A DNA stretch of 64,000 nucleotides from Adiantum capillus-veneris (Eukaryota > Streptophyta > Polypodiopsida > Polypodiales > Pteridaceae): contig CM043967.1 in NCBI GenBank assembly GCA_014529385.2, forward strand, positions 134,013,182 to 134,077,181, given 5' to 3'. The notes below the pieces were generated by a model. The model saw only the letters and a list, made by a program, of their open reading frames with translations. It was not told where the DNA came from and ran no database searches. The position numbers and the translations under genes are program-made. Positions 11,110 to 22,717 of the stretch are shown here, piece by piece (the stretch's first letter is position 1; every line of letters begins with the position of its first letter).

Positions 11110-13524
11110 TTGCAGAGGCACATTGCAGAGGTTGCATGTGCATTGATGAATGAGAAGAACATGCCTCATCATTTCTGGGCTGAAGCCGTAAATATAGCTG
11201 TGTACATTATGAACAGGACACCTACAGCTGCGGTGCATGATGTAACACCTGAGAAAAAGTTTACAGGTACAAAGCATGATTTGGCACACTTGAAAGTGTT
11301 TGGCTACATAGCTTACGTGCATGTACCAGATGAGTTGCGTAGGAAATTGGATCCTAAAGCAGAGAAATGTATTCTTGTGGGATATTCCCTTGAACAAAAG
11401 GGGTACAGGTGCTACAATCCTACTACACAAGAATTACGAATGAGCAGAGATGTAGTCTTTGATGAGATGAGCAGCTGGTACAGTAATGCACATGGAACTA
11501 TTGGGGCTGATGTAAAAGATGATGTGGTTGTACAAAATGTGAGGCCACAGTCACAGGTTTTGAGTGGACCACAATAGTCCTCTTCTCGTGGCTCTGTTCA
11601 GAAACCATGGAATGGTAGACTACGTACGCAGGTTACTCCACCAACAGGTACAGGGAATGTATCACGAAAAGGAAAGGAAAAGGTTGATGAACCTCCCTTT
11701 ATGGCTGATGCATCATCAGGTTTTTCACATGTAGACATGGATTCAGATGGTTCTGAACAAAGTCTTGATGAGGAATTTTGAATTCCGGCTGTCAGGACAC
11801 CTAGTATAAGGAAAGTACAAGAAGATGCTAGAGGGCAAAGAAGTGACCCAGGACCGCGCAGATCTAATAGAGTCAGAAATCCAGTTCAGAAATTGACTTA
11901 TGATGGGTATCTAGTGCATCACCAAGCCTACATGGCTAAGGTGATACAGGATGTGGAGCCCACATGTTTTGAGGATGCAGTTGGAAATGTGCATTGGGAT
12001 GATGTAATGAATGAAGAGATGGCTGCATTGGAAGCTAACAACACATGGGAGTTGGTGCCATTGCCAAGTGGCAAGAAAGCTATTGGCTGTAAATGGGTGT
12101 ATAAAACCAAGCATAAGGCTAATGGTAACATTGAGCGTCGTAAGGCAATGCTAGTCGCAAAGGGTTATGCACAGATGTATGGCATAGACTATGAGGAGAC
12201 CTTTGCTCTAGTGGCAAAGATGACGATTGTGAGAGCTGTCATAGCAGTGGCTGCATCTAGAGGATGGATTATGCATCAAATGGATGTAAAGAATGCTTTC
12301 TTGAATGGTGAGTTGCAAGAGGAAGTGTATATGGATCAGCCACTTGGTTATGTCGATCCAGGTTACCCAGATTCTGTATGCAGACTTCTCAAATCTTTGT
12401 ATGGTTTGAAGCAGGGCTCTAGAGCATGGTATGACAGGATTGCCAAGTATCTTGTCAGTATTGGTTTTAGGAGAGCTCATGCTGATCATTCACTCTATGT
12501 ACGTGAGAGTGATGTGGGGATTGTGGTCATTACCATATATGTAGATGACCTTATTATTGTTGGTGACAATGCTATGGAGATTGACCATGTGAAGGGTCTT
12601 CTCAAACAGGAGTTTGAAATGAAAGATCTAGGTGAGTTATGCTACTTTCTTGGCATTGAGGTGATAAGGACTCCAGAGGGTGTATGGCTATCACAGAGAC
12701 AATATGATTTGGACATGTTGTCAAAGTATGGTATGGATGATTGTAAGCAAATTTCTATTCCCTTGGATGTGAATGCAAAGCTGAGTGCAGAGAAGGGTGA
12801 TGTTGTTGAGGATGTCAACATGTACAGGAAGATTGTGGGTAGTCTAATCTACTTGACTATCACGAGGCCAGACTTGAGCTACACAGTAGGCTTGGAGAGT
12901 CAGTTCATGCAGCTTCCGAGGAAGCCACATTTGGATGGAGTATGATGCACACTTAGGTATGTGCAAGGTACTCTTGACTACGCATTGTTCTATGCAGCAG
13001 ATGCACCATTAGCATTGTATGGGTATACAGATGCAGATTGGGCAGGTAGCATTGTTGATAGGAGATCTACGAGTGGCTTCATGTTCTCTTTTGGGAGTGC
13101 TGCTGTTACTTGGAGCAACAAAAAGAAGCCTACGGTTGCTTTATCGAGCACAGAGGCCGAGTACAGAGGTGCAACAGTTACGGCGTGCGAGGTAGCTTGG
13201 CTACACACATTACTTGAGGAATTAGGAGTGCAGGTGGAGCAGCAGATTTTCATCCATTGTGACAACCTCAGCAGCATGCAGTTGGCTAGGAACCCAGTGT
13301 TCCATGCCAGGACCAAACACATAGTGGTCCATTACCACTACGTTCGAGAGCGAGTGTTGGCGGGCGACATCGACTTGGTCTACGTCAGCACAGAGGAGCA
13401 GATAGCGGATATCTTTACCAAGGCCCTCGGAGTTGAGAAGCTTCGACGTTTCCGGACTATGCTTGGACTCTGCGACATGCAGAGCTCGAGGGGGAGTGTT
13501 GAGATGTCGAGCTCTACACCTTGA
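11110..13524 (+). pseudogene. pol of copia copy 2 (partial integrase, RT, RNase H; multiple stops)
   Basis: It begins inside integrase (RHIAEVACALMNEKNMPHHFWAEA), so the first two catalytic acids are gone. Relative to copy 1 it has stops at 11575 (GAG to TAG), about 11779 (GGA to TGA) and 12943 (CGA to TGA). RT with YVDD and RNase H (YTDADWAGS, STEAEYRGA) are readable. The stop seen in RNase H of copy 1 is absent here. The end of the frame abuts the purine tract of the 3' LTR. Confidence 0.92.
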
Positions 13525-13818
13525 GCTGGCATCCACTACGGGTCTTGGACGCTTATGGCATTTACTCGCTGGCGCGTTAGGTAACCGACACGGAGAATCT
13601 CTGCCAGTGATTCTACAACTGGACTACACTTATAGTGCCAGCCTAGTACGCTTCTAGCGAGTTCACACTTAGTGACCGCATGTACATATGTGCTACTTTT
13701 CAGCTTTAGCACTTAGTCATTTTGTACTCTCTTTTCTGTGAAGAAGAAGAAGAAGCTTTCCATCTTTGTGTGCTTTGTGCTTGTCTTGTGTAGCTCTCTT
13801 GCATCGTCATTCTTTACA
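13497..13818 (+). repeat. 3' LTR of copia copy 2
   Basis: 322 bp, starting TGTTGAGATG after CGAGGGGGAG and ending CATTCTTTACA, followed by the GGCAT target duplicate. Confidence 0.95.
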
Positions 13819-13823
13819 GGCAT

Positions 13824-16550
13824 CATGGAACTCTCCATGGCATCAAAGACGCTCTTTTTATATAATCATCATGGTGTCACGTACGTACCATGGCATCAAA
13901 GATGCTCTTTTAAATTTCTTAATTGATCATCAAAAGTCAATTACAAAATGAGATGCTAATGTAAACGACAAAATCTGTGATAAGTATCAAAATGGACAAA
14001 ATAAAAATCATGGCTTCACAAACCATAGCCATGAATAGAGAGGATGGAGACGCATAATTGTAACATCACCTTGCATTATCAGAAACCGTATCCATGGATG
14101 AAGAAAATAAAGACGCATCACATAATATCACCTTGCATCATCAAGAACCATGGCAATGGATGATAACAAATAGAGACATGTAATCACTGATAACAATCCA
14201 TAAGAAATCGACGATAAAATAACATAAACATCACTTTTAAAATTTTGACATAGAAGTGACGGAAGCAAATTTATAACATAAGCATGACTTTTTAAATTTT
14301 CACATAGAAGTGACAAAAAATAATCGAGATCAAGTCCTATCGATACACGGAAGTGATGAACATTGAGTGTCTCACAACCCTGAAGCCAGATAGGGAATAT
14401 GCGGCAACCGCTATGCCCATAGCAAAAAAAGTGAGATGATCCCAATCAAGATATACCTAGAAGCCCAAAGGAGAAGCCTTAACAGAGGTCTGTTCTATGA
14501 TGGAAAATGTAGCAGACCACTTCTGGGCGAAATGTAATAAAACTGGTCATGCATGCTCTTTACTCTTAAAATATGTGATTTCTTCTTAAATTAATAGCAT
14601 GATCATTAATTTAGACAAGGTAAAAATAGCATGTTCCCTGACATGTTGCCGCCAGCCGCAATGTGAGGCACGGTGCACCCCATTGCGTGGCGTCAAAGTC
14701 GCAGGGGCAACTAATTTCCTCTCTCTGTGCCATCACGTTGAAAATTCGTGTGTGTGCGTATGGGTTCAGAACACGCAGATTCTGCAACCTTAGAGGAAAG
14801 AGTGCACCTGACGTGATTGACGGCCATGGCGGCTGCGTTTTTTTTTTTCTAAGGCCATTAGAGACAGGAAGGGAGCTATCATCTCCCAATTCAAAGGAAC
14901 CCGCAGTAGCAGAAAGCCCAAAGAGGTAATTACAAGCAGTCAACGCTGCTTTTTGCTACCTAGTTTTAGTCGGCCTGTGCAAGATATCATTGTAGTTACT
15001 GCCGTCACTAAGCATTGCGTTTTGCGTAGGTGAGCCCGAAGTAGCAGTAGGGCGGTAATAATACCTACCGTTCTAAGAATAAAACGGACGCTTGCCTCTC
15101 TAAAATCCTACTCACAATAAATCCCTAGAGTTACACCATCACCTCTGTATGACTAACAGTGTTCAGTGCTGCTAATTATATCAGTAAAAGAAGCATTGCG
15201 TGGGGTGCTAATTATATCACTAAGAGAAGCTTTTGTGTGCATACAGCACGTAGCCACACATACAAGGTGCTAATAATATCAATGTGAGAAGCTTTTGTGT
15301 GCATATAACGCGTAGCCACACACACGAATCCTGCTTTAGGTATGCGAGCTTGCTCATGAAGCCATGGAAATTTGATGTCAGTAGCACGCGCACGCGAAAA
15401 GCAGTATTTAGTGCTCAAAATTAGTAGCCGACTTAGGTGTAACTTCCTCCACCCACCCACATGCAGCCAAGCCCAATCTAGTACACAGGTTGATGTTGTC
15501 TCATCGACACACACAATTCTTGTAACTGTATCACAAATCAGTTGAAGAGATACGTGTTATCCACTGCCTCCTGGTGCCACCCATAAGGGTATTCCTACAA
15601 TATTGTTGTGCTCTGTAGAACCCAAAAATACCTGCGATATGGCTGCGCTATCCAAAAATGAAAGCTACTAGCCTCTTTTATTAGCCATAAACAAGTTTCC
15701 ATGGATTGTGTTTCATGTGAGTCTTGCGGTTCCCAAAACGCCGATTATGTTTCTTTCACGGTGTTTTCTCTAATTTTGGCATCACTCAAGAGTTGATTAG
15801 AGAGCGCTAAACTGGGCAGCAACAGGTTCTGCTTCTGCCGCCACCTTTGCTCACCTCTTCTGGTTTATTGCAGAGCTACGCAATAGGGATAGCTAGCAAA
15901 GGTCAAAACCCCATCAGCAACAATAGTGTTTAACTGAATACCATAGCTGCGTAGGTTTAAAATATTGACAAGCTCGGTGGCTCCTTGGGAGGCACGACGT
16001 CTTCTCGACATCTCCTTAAAATAATGCGGGGCAGAGCAAAAAGCAAGCAGCGACATTAGAAGCAAAAGCGTTACGGGCTTCCGATATTTTTAGAGCTATA
16101 TGAGCCTATAATTAAAGTTGCACCGCCTTGTGCTGCCTCGTGCTCACGACGCTTAATTACAGTAATTTCATAGGAGAGATCAACATAGATGCTCTATTGG
16201 CTCAACTGCTCGATTGATTATTTTCTTCCTCCGCCATGCTCCTTGGCTTGCGGTGAACCTGTTCACGCCTCTATTGTAGCAGCGACACAAGCGTGCGTCC
16301 AACCAGAGTGTGCGTTTCTCACGTGTTTCTTCTGTTGGCGGCCACACAAACATGATCACAAGCACGTCCTAACCAACTTCCTAACACACATCCTAATCAA
16401 CTTACATTCTCATAATACAAAGCTGAGACCAACAAGAAATTGTTGAGCAAGAAAGCAACAAAACAAAAATTGGCAATACAAAGCTTCTCGGAGCTTGCAA
16501 AATGATAAAATTCACAACAAAACTTATCTTTTATGGGCGCGGTCTCCATA
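13824..16550. other. intergenic DNA without recognised genes
   Basis: No frame resembles a known protein on either strand. Local features: further units of the catcatgg-type repeat to about 13915; two copies of a segment ending ttcacatagaagtgac / tgacatagaagtgac around 14225-14315; a short tandem repeat at 15206-15330; and a poly-T run near 14838. From about 16350 the sequence is probably the leader of the reverse copia fragment that follows. Confidence 0.5.
15206..15328 (+). repeat. short tandem repeat, 62-bp period
   Basis: Units start at 15206 and 15268 (tgctaat-atatca...gagaagcttttgtgtgcata...cgtagccacaca). A partial related unit lies upstream at about 15167. The copies are diverged. Confidence 0.7.
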
Positions 16551-16827
16551 GCTCTGATACCATGTTGAACCGGAGGGAGAGAGCACATGTAGACGAGAGG
16601 AGAGAGAGACGACATCAACATGTACAAGCCCCAAAAGTGTGCCCAATGACTACACGAGATGAGTTTATATAGAGGGGACCAGGGTGCTATATATAGAGAC
16701 ACTATATATAGCTCAACAAGAGACACACCATGTACGCTCCCAAAGACTCATTCATATTGAGGACAAGATACAAATATATATAGATGAGACCAAGTTCAGT
16801 AGAGGGAGCCATATATAGCTGCAAACA
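16551..16827 (-). mobile_element. copia LTR plus primer site fragment, reverse orientation
   Basis: GCTCTGATACCA (16551-16562) is the reverse complement of the initiator-Met primer site. It abuts TGTTGAACC..., the end of an LTR on the minus strand. The segment 16723-16827 is clearly related to the LTRs of copia C (45771-45917, 51151-51295), sharing the agagacacaccat, gctcccaaagact and gaccaagttcagtagag blocks. An internal gctcaaca at about 16713-16720 suggests a duplicated LTR portion. No coding region or second LTR is seen. Confidence 0.7.
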
Positions 16828-18924
16828 CAAACCATCCATACTTGATTAGGTAATCTTTAAGCAAATTCAAAAGAGCATATGGCAAGCCGTAAGCAAAACC
16901 ACAAGAAAAAACGACAAATACACAAGCCGTTTCTAAAGTTCGTTCGCGTTTTTTTGCAGAAAAACGCAAACGAACCTCGGAAACATCTTGTGCGCTTACC
17001 TAAGCCATCTATAGTTGATTAGGTAAGCTTTAGGCAATATCAAGACCACGTATGGCAAGCCGTACGCAAAACCGCAAGAAGAAACGTCAAACACACAAGC
17101 CGTTTCTAAAGTCCGTTCGCGTTTTTTTACGAAAAAATACAAACTGAATTCGAAAACGACATGTGTGCTTACCCAAACTATCCATAGTTGATTAGGTAAG
17201 CTTTAGGCAATGTAAAGAGCGCATATGGCAAGCCGTAGGCAAAATCGCAAGAAGAAACACCAAACACACAAGCTGTTTTTGAAGTCCGGTTGTGTTTTTT
17301 TAACGTAAAAACGCAAACGGACTTCGGAAATGGATTCAACACTTGCCCAAACCATCCATAGTTGACTAGGTAAGATTTAGGCAAAGGCAATAGCGCGTAT
17401 GGAAATCCATAGGCAAAACCGCAAGAAGAAACGCCAAATACACAAACCATTTCTGAACTACGTTTGTGTTTTTTCGTAGAAAAACGCAAACGGACTTCAA
17501 AAACGGCTTGTGTGCTTACTCAAACCATCCATAGTTGATTAGGTAAGCTTTAAAAAAAGCCAATAGCATGTATGGTAAGACGTAGGCAAAACCTCAAGAA
17601 GAAATACAAAATACACAAGACGTTTCTGAAGTCCGTTTGTGTTTTTCTACGGAAAAACGTAAACGGACTTCGGAAACGGCTTGTGCGCTTGCCCAAACCA
17701 TCCATAGTTGGTTAGGTAAGATTTAGGCAAAGTCAAGAGCGTGTATGGCAAGCCGCAGGTAAAATCGCAAGAAGAAACACCAGACACACAAGCCGTTTCT
17801 GAAGTGCGTTGCGTTTTTCTACGAAAAAATACAAACGGACTTCGAAAACGTCTTCAACACTTTCCCAAACCATCCATAGTTGATTAGGTAAGCTTTAGGA
17901 AAATTCAATAGCGTGTATGATAAGCTGTAGGAAAAACCGCAAGAAGAAACACCAAATACACAAGCCGTTTCTGAAGTTCGTTCGCGTTATTCTGCAAAAA
18001 AAACGCAAACGGACTTCACAAAACAGCTTGTGTGCTTGCCCAAACCATCTATATTGATTAGGTAAGCTTTAGACAATATCAAGAGTGCGTATGGCAAGTC
18101 ATAGGCAAAACCGCAAGAAGAAACCCCAAACACATATGCGGTTCCTGAAATCTGTTTGTATTTTTCTGTTGAAAAACGCAAACGGACTTCGAAAACGGTT
18201 TGTGTGCTTGTCCAAACCATCCATATTTGATTAGTTAAGATTTAGGAAAAGTCAATAGTACCTATGGCAAGCCGTAGGCAAAACCGCAAGAAGAAACGCC
18301 AAGTACACAAGAAGTTTCTGAAATCCGTTCATGTTATTTTGCAGAAAAATGCAAACAGACTTGGAAAACCGCTTGTGTGCTTGCCCAAACCATCCATAGT
18401 GGATTAGGTAACCTTTAGGCAATGTCAAGAGCCCTTATGGCAAGCCGTAGGCAAAATTGCAAGAAGAAACGACAAACATACAAGCCATTTCTGAAGTCCG
18501 GTTGTGTTTGTATTAAAAAAACGCAAACGGACTTCAGAAACGGCTTCAACACTTGCCCAAACCATCCACGGTTAATTTGGTAAGCCTTAGGCAAAGTCAA
18601 TAGCACGTATGAACAGTCATAGCCAAAATCGCAAGAAGAAACGTTAAATACACAAGCCGTTTCTAAAGTCCGTTTGCGATTCGATAGAAAAATGCAAACA
18701 GACTTCGGAAACGGATTGTGCGCTTGTCCAAACCATCCATAGGTTATTAGGTAAGCTATAGGCAATGTCAAGAGCACATATGGAAAGTTGTAGGCAAAAT
18801 TGCAAGAAGAAATGCCAAACATACAAGCTGTTTATGAAGTGCGGTTGCGTTTTTCTACGAAAAAACGCAATTGGACTTCGAAAACGGTTTCAACACTTAC
18901 CCAAACAATCCATATTTGATTAGG
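16828..18924 (+). repeat. tandem satellite, about 173-bp monomer, about 12 copies
   Basis: Monomers beginning near ccatccatagttgattagg recur at about 16832, 17003, 17177, 17351, 17525, 17698, 17871, 18042, 18214, 18387, 18560, 18731 and 18904 (last one cut). Each contains GCAAGAAGAAACG and a long inverted repeat centred on a T-rich/A-rich tip. Some monomers carry a variant ...TTCAACACTTGCCC ending instead of ...CTTGTGTGCTTGCCC. The array stops at GATTAGG, where the minus-strand gypsy LTR starts, and continues at 55122. Confidence 0.92.
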
Positions 18925-19778
18925 TGTAGGAAGACATTGTAGCACGACCTACTCGCAACCCACAAAATTATCAAATCGTGGATCGGTAACCCGGCTAGGA
19001 CATGGAAGCACGAGCCTAAGATGTATAGACATAGAGGATTCAAGGGATCCTTCTACTCATCATAGAGAGAAGCCATGGAAAGGGCTTCCTCTAATCAACA
19101 ACACATTCCTACTTATTAATCACTTGCACACAATCATGTGGCTGAAATTAACCTCTCACATCAATCACTCTATTCACAACTCTTAATCACACAACTACAC
19201 AAGCATGCAATTAACATACCTACTCCGCATTAGTGTGTTCATTCCGGCACAACCCCTCAATGCGACTACGTATGCATACACACTAACCGCACACCTTGTA
19301 GAGAGAGATGAAGAGAAGGAAGGCATAGCCCTCACACACCATGGCCAAGTGTGTGGATATAATAGATTAACTTAAAAAAGGGATTAGGAGATCTACCATC
19401 ACACTAATACAATCTCACTCCACATAATCATACAAAGAAGACTAATAAGAAAGAAAGTGGAATTGATTATTAGAAATCAAGAGCTATATGGGCATGGAAA
19501 GCCCATGAGCCTCATGACCATCCACTCTACAAAGAGGAGAACTCACCCAAGAATGACTTCTCATTAAGCATAGGGCTCTTTTATAGCTTTGGGCCTCAAA
19601 CCCTTCAACTATGGGATAACGTTGAGCTCTCTAGCCTAGACTGATACAACTTTGGAACTCCTAAATGAGCCCAAGGCCCTATACAATGAAAAGGCACACT
19701 TCCTCGTGTACCGGTGAAGCAAGACACGATGACATGGTAGAAAGAAAGTCCATGGAAGAAATGTTGAGCTGCTAAACA
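18925..19778 (-). repeat. 3' LTR of G2 (left copy)
   Basis: Starting TGTAGGAAGACATTG, it matches 54280-55049 closely to about 19692. After that the two copies differ for about 80 bp, though both end near gctaaaca / gctaaca. On the minus strand a TATA-like GCTATAAAAGAG lies at about 19571-19582. No clear polypurine tract follows at 19779, so the inner boundary is uncertain. Confidence 0.7.
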
Positions 19779-22330
19779 TAAGAACAAGTAATGTGCATCA
19801 AAGGCCACCAAGAATGAATAAAACATGAAGCACAATGATCAATCATGCAAAGTGAATTTTTTGCTTCTAAAAGATGGGTGAACCATAGTCAAAACTAAAC
19901 AACATAAAGCAAAAAAGACACCTAAACTATCGTGAAGATTAAACCATTTGAAATTTCAGTTTTATGCATGAAACACAAGCAATCAATTATGACCCTAGGC
20001 TAATGCAAGTTCATAAACCTACTAGCCTAAAAACTATGTGAACAGTCTTAATAAATCATTCAAGTCTATCATGTCTACGGGCTATAAAAAATCTCTTAAT
20101 CTATTAATACATTAATTTTCACAGCTTTTTTAAAGCTCATGGAAGTTTTTTTCTTTTCATTCATTGAAAAAAGTAAAGCACAATCACATGCTACCACCCT
20201 AAGGCAAGTCTAGGTGCGACTCTCGGCTCCTTGAACCCTCAACAACGTGTTTCAAAATCCTACTAGCCTACCAAGGCGACGACTAATTACCCCTATCAGC
20301 CCAGGGCATCGGTTTAGGGCCTTGACCAAGCGAGCCAAGGTGATTCCCCTCGCCTGCCAAGTGCCAATAAGACGCTAGGCCTCACAAAGACACAACATAA
20401 CATACAGATTTGATTTTCATGTGCCAAGTAGCATTTTTGCTACTTTTTCTTGACACTTTTTTGCTTCATTGATTCATTTTTTAGCACTTTTTTGTTTCTT
20501 CCAAGATGAGATGCTAATGGAAAATGGACTAAAGAACTAAAGCCCAATCATAGCCCTAGGTCATGTTAAAAATGAACGGAGTATTAAGACTATCACTAAG
20601 AGTCTAGGATTAGCAAGAAATGATCTTACATTAACCTAAGTTCAAGGCCAATTACCTATGATTAGCACACATTAAACCTAATTTTTTGATGAGTTAATTT
20701 TCACAAAGCAAAGTGTTGAAACTTGAGGATACCTAGCTTTTGAACATGAAAGAACCATAGCTTAGAAGCAAAATTTCACTTAAGCCAAGCAAGAGAATGA
20801 AGAGATGAATAAAAGAGCAAAAACATGGAAGGATTACACCTATTCATGCTCTCTTGAGCATCCTTGAGCAAGCATCCCCTTTGTAGAGAGAAGCCTCTTG
20901 ATCTTTTTATTTGCAAAAGAAGCTGATTTGAAGCTAAGTGTGAACATAAGCTCCAAAGCCTTTTATTGAAAGCCAAAAGCACAGAAAAAACATTAATGAA
21001 AACCTTAAGCTAGGGTCTTACATACCCGAATTTGCCAAAGGGGAAAAACCCAAGGGAAAAAATGCCATTGGTTATTCACATGATGCTCTAAAGTAGCAAA
21101 TTTATGCCTACATATCAAGAATGAGAGAGGTAGAAATGAGCTTCTACACAAGCAAATTTTGCAATTTTTACCATCTCTCATGCATGATTCAAAGTTTGAT
21201 TAGTTTCTAGCTCGATGAAATATGGAAAAAACAAGCCAAGAGCTGAAATTAATGCAACTTTTGAATGAAATGAAGTGGCTCTCGATAGCCAAATTTTACA
21301 ATTTAAAGCTTTTCAAAAAGTTGGCTCCAACTAGCTCACATGAAATTTTACATTTTTTAGTGCAATCTATGAGCTAGAGATGACTGCAACTTGATGAAAT
21401 GAAAATGAATGGATCTCAATAGCCAAATTATGTACTTGAAAGCTCAAAAATGTTGGCTAAACACTAACTCAAAATGAAAAAATTTTAACTTTTGAACAAG
21501 CTATGAGCTAACATATATACAAATTTTAATCCAAACAATTGGAATGGCTCTAAGTAGCCAAACTTTGCAATATATTGCAATGATGACCCCTTCTTGGATC
21601 AATGTAAATCACACACCTGCCCACACAACCCTTCAAAAAAAGTCAATCATTAGTGCTATACATTCATATGGCCAACACAAGATAAGCACTACAAATGTCA
21701 TGTTCAATCAGAAATTGTGCTAATGCTATCTGATAATCTTTCAAATGAGCTCAGTGATTAGTGCTTTTACAAGGATTTGCATTTATATGAAGCACGAAAA
21801 TGCACAAAATACCTCAACCAAACATGGATTCATGCCCAATGTAGTTCTCACAATCGAGAAACTCTCATGCATTTCAACAAGAACTTGCCTTTTAGCGTAG
21901 TGAGAATTCCAAAAGAAAGGACTAAAATAATGCTCGGTTGAAAATCTCAATGCAAAATTTTCATGTAGCAATTTAGGCATACACATTCAATACCCGCATA
22001 CTCTTATGTAGAAAATTTTTCCATACAAAGCAATAAAAGCGACGCAATTTCATGAATGCATACGCGGCCTATCACTCGTTCTCTCATGCATCAAGGTGTG
22101 GCATAGAAGAGAGTCATCATGAAAGGGACCCACAAATTCAAATTTCTCCTAAGTGGCCATTTGCAGCTAGCATGCATAGTTCTCAGACAGTCAACGAACA
22201 ACCTCAATTGAGGTAGCCAAATATTAAAATCAAATGGAATTATTCTGATTTGCAATCTTATCAAAATCTTCATCTATTTTTGGCCAGTGTCTGGCTCATC
22301 AGAATACTTCCTGCTGAGTCACTTGAAGAG
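19779..22330 (-). other. non-coding DNA, probably 3' internal region of G2
   Basis: A/T-rich sequence with scattered poly-T runs (around 20145, 20460, 20480). No frame is longer than about 70 codons and nothing is recognisable. Its position inside the left LTR of G2, and its style, fit the long untranslated 3' region found in large plant gypsy elements, but that is inference. Confidence 0.35.
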
Positions 22331-22341
22331 TGGGAACCCAT

Positions 22342-22368
22342 CCTAACCCCCCCCCCCCCCCCCCCTTT
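22342..22368 (+). repeat. poly-C / poly-T homopolymer junction
   Basis: An uninterrupted run of about 19 C is followed directly by about 8 T. It could be an element boundary, a purine tract read from the other strand, or a sequencing problem spot. Confidence 0.8.
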
Positions 22369-22399
22369 TTTTTAAACTATCAAAAAAACATGTTTTTGT

Positions 22400-22717
22400 A
22401 TGCTCGTGTATTGCGCAGACAGAGGACGGTGTATTGGTGAGCATGCAGGTGGTGCGCGGCAGTTTGTGCGTCCTGCTAGCAGCAATTGAGCTTGCCAACC
22501 AGTGGTATCAAAGTTTGTGGGTGTGTGGTTGAAGCTGGGAGCCAGATCAGCAGCAAAGATCGTGTCTGGGACCCTGTGGGTGTGTTTGCGTGTGTGTTTC
22601 TGTTTATGCTTACTTAGTTCCCTAGCTAGTGCGAGAGAAATGGCGCAACCGTCCGCCATTCCTTTTAAGGCTCAGGATAATCAGGGCCCCGGGTGTGTGT
22701 GTTGTGCTCTGGAATAG
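22400..22717 (+). mobile_element. copia 5' end fragment: LTR end, primer site, gag start
   Basis: GCCAACCA ends at 22500, followed within two bases by TGGTATCAAAG (22503-22513), one mismatch from the initiator-Met primer site. After a GT-rich leader, ATG at 22640 opens MAQPSAIPFKAQDNQG, a plausible copia gag start, and the frame ends at 22717. Nothing further of this element is recognisable, so it is a truncated remnant. Confidence 0.6.

Larger units (their letters stand above)
9853..13818 (+). mobile_element. Ty1/copia LTR retrotransposon, copy 2 (complete ends, internal deletion)
   Basis: Both LTRs are 322 bp (9853-10174 and 13497-13818) and are flanked by the 5-bp target duplication GGCAT (9848-9852 and 13819-13823). 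The primer site follows the 5' LTR. Gag is joined directly to mid-integrase near 11110, removing the zinc knuckle, protease and the integrase N-terminus. Several stops break the remaining frame. The two LTRs differ at several positions, so the insertion is not very recent. Confidence 0.95.

Noticed and set aside
17178-18826. Minus-strand frames in the satellite encoding a repeated peptide (SSCGFAYGLPYALLTLPKAY)
   Set aside because: The monomer is near a multiple of three, so a chance open frame repeats itself. Start codons and ends are not conserved between monomers and stops break most units.
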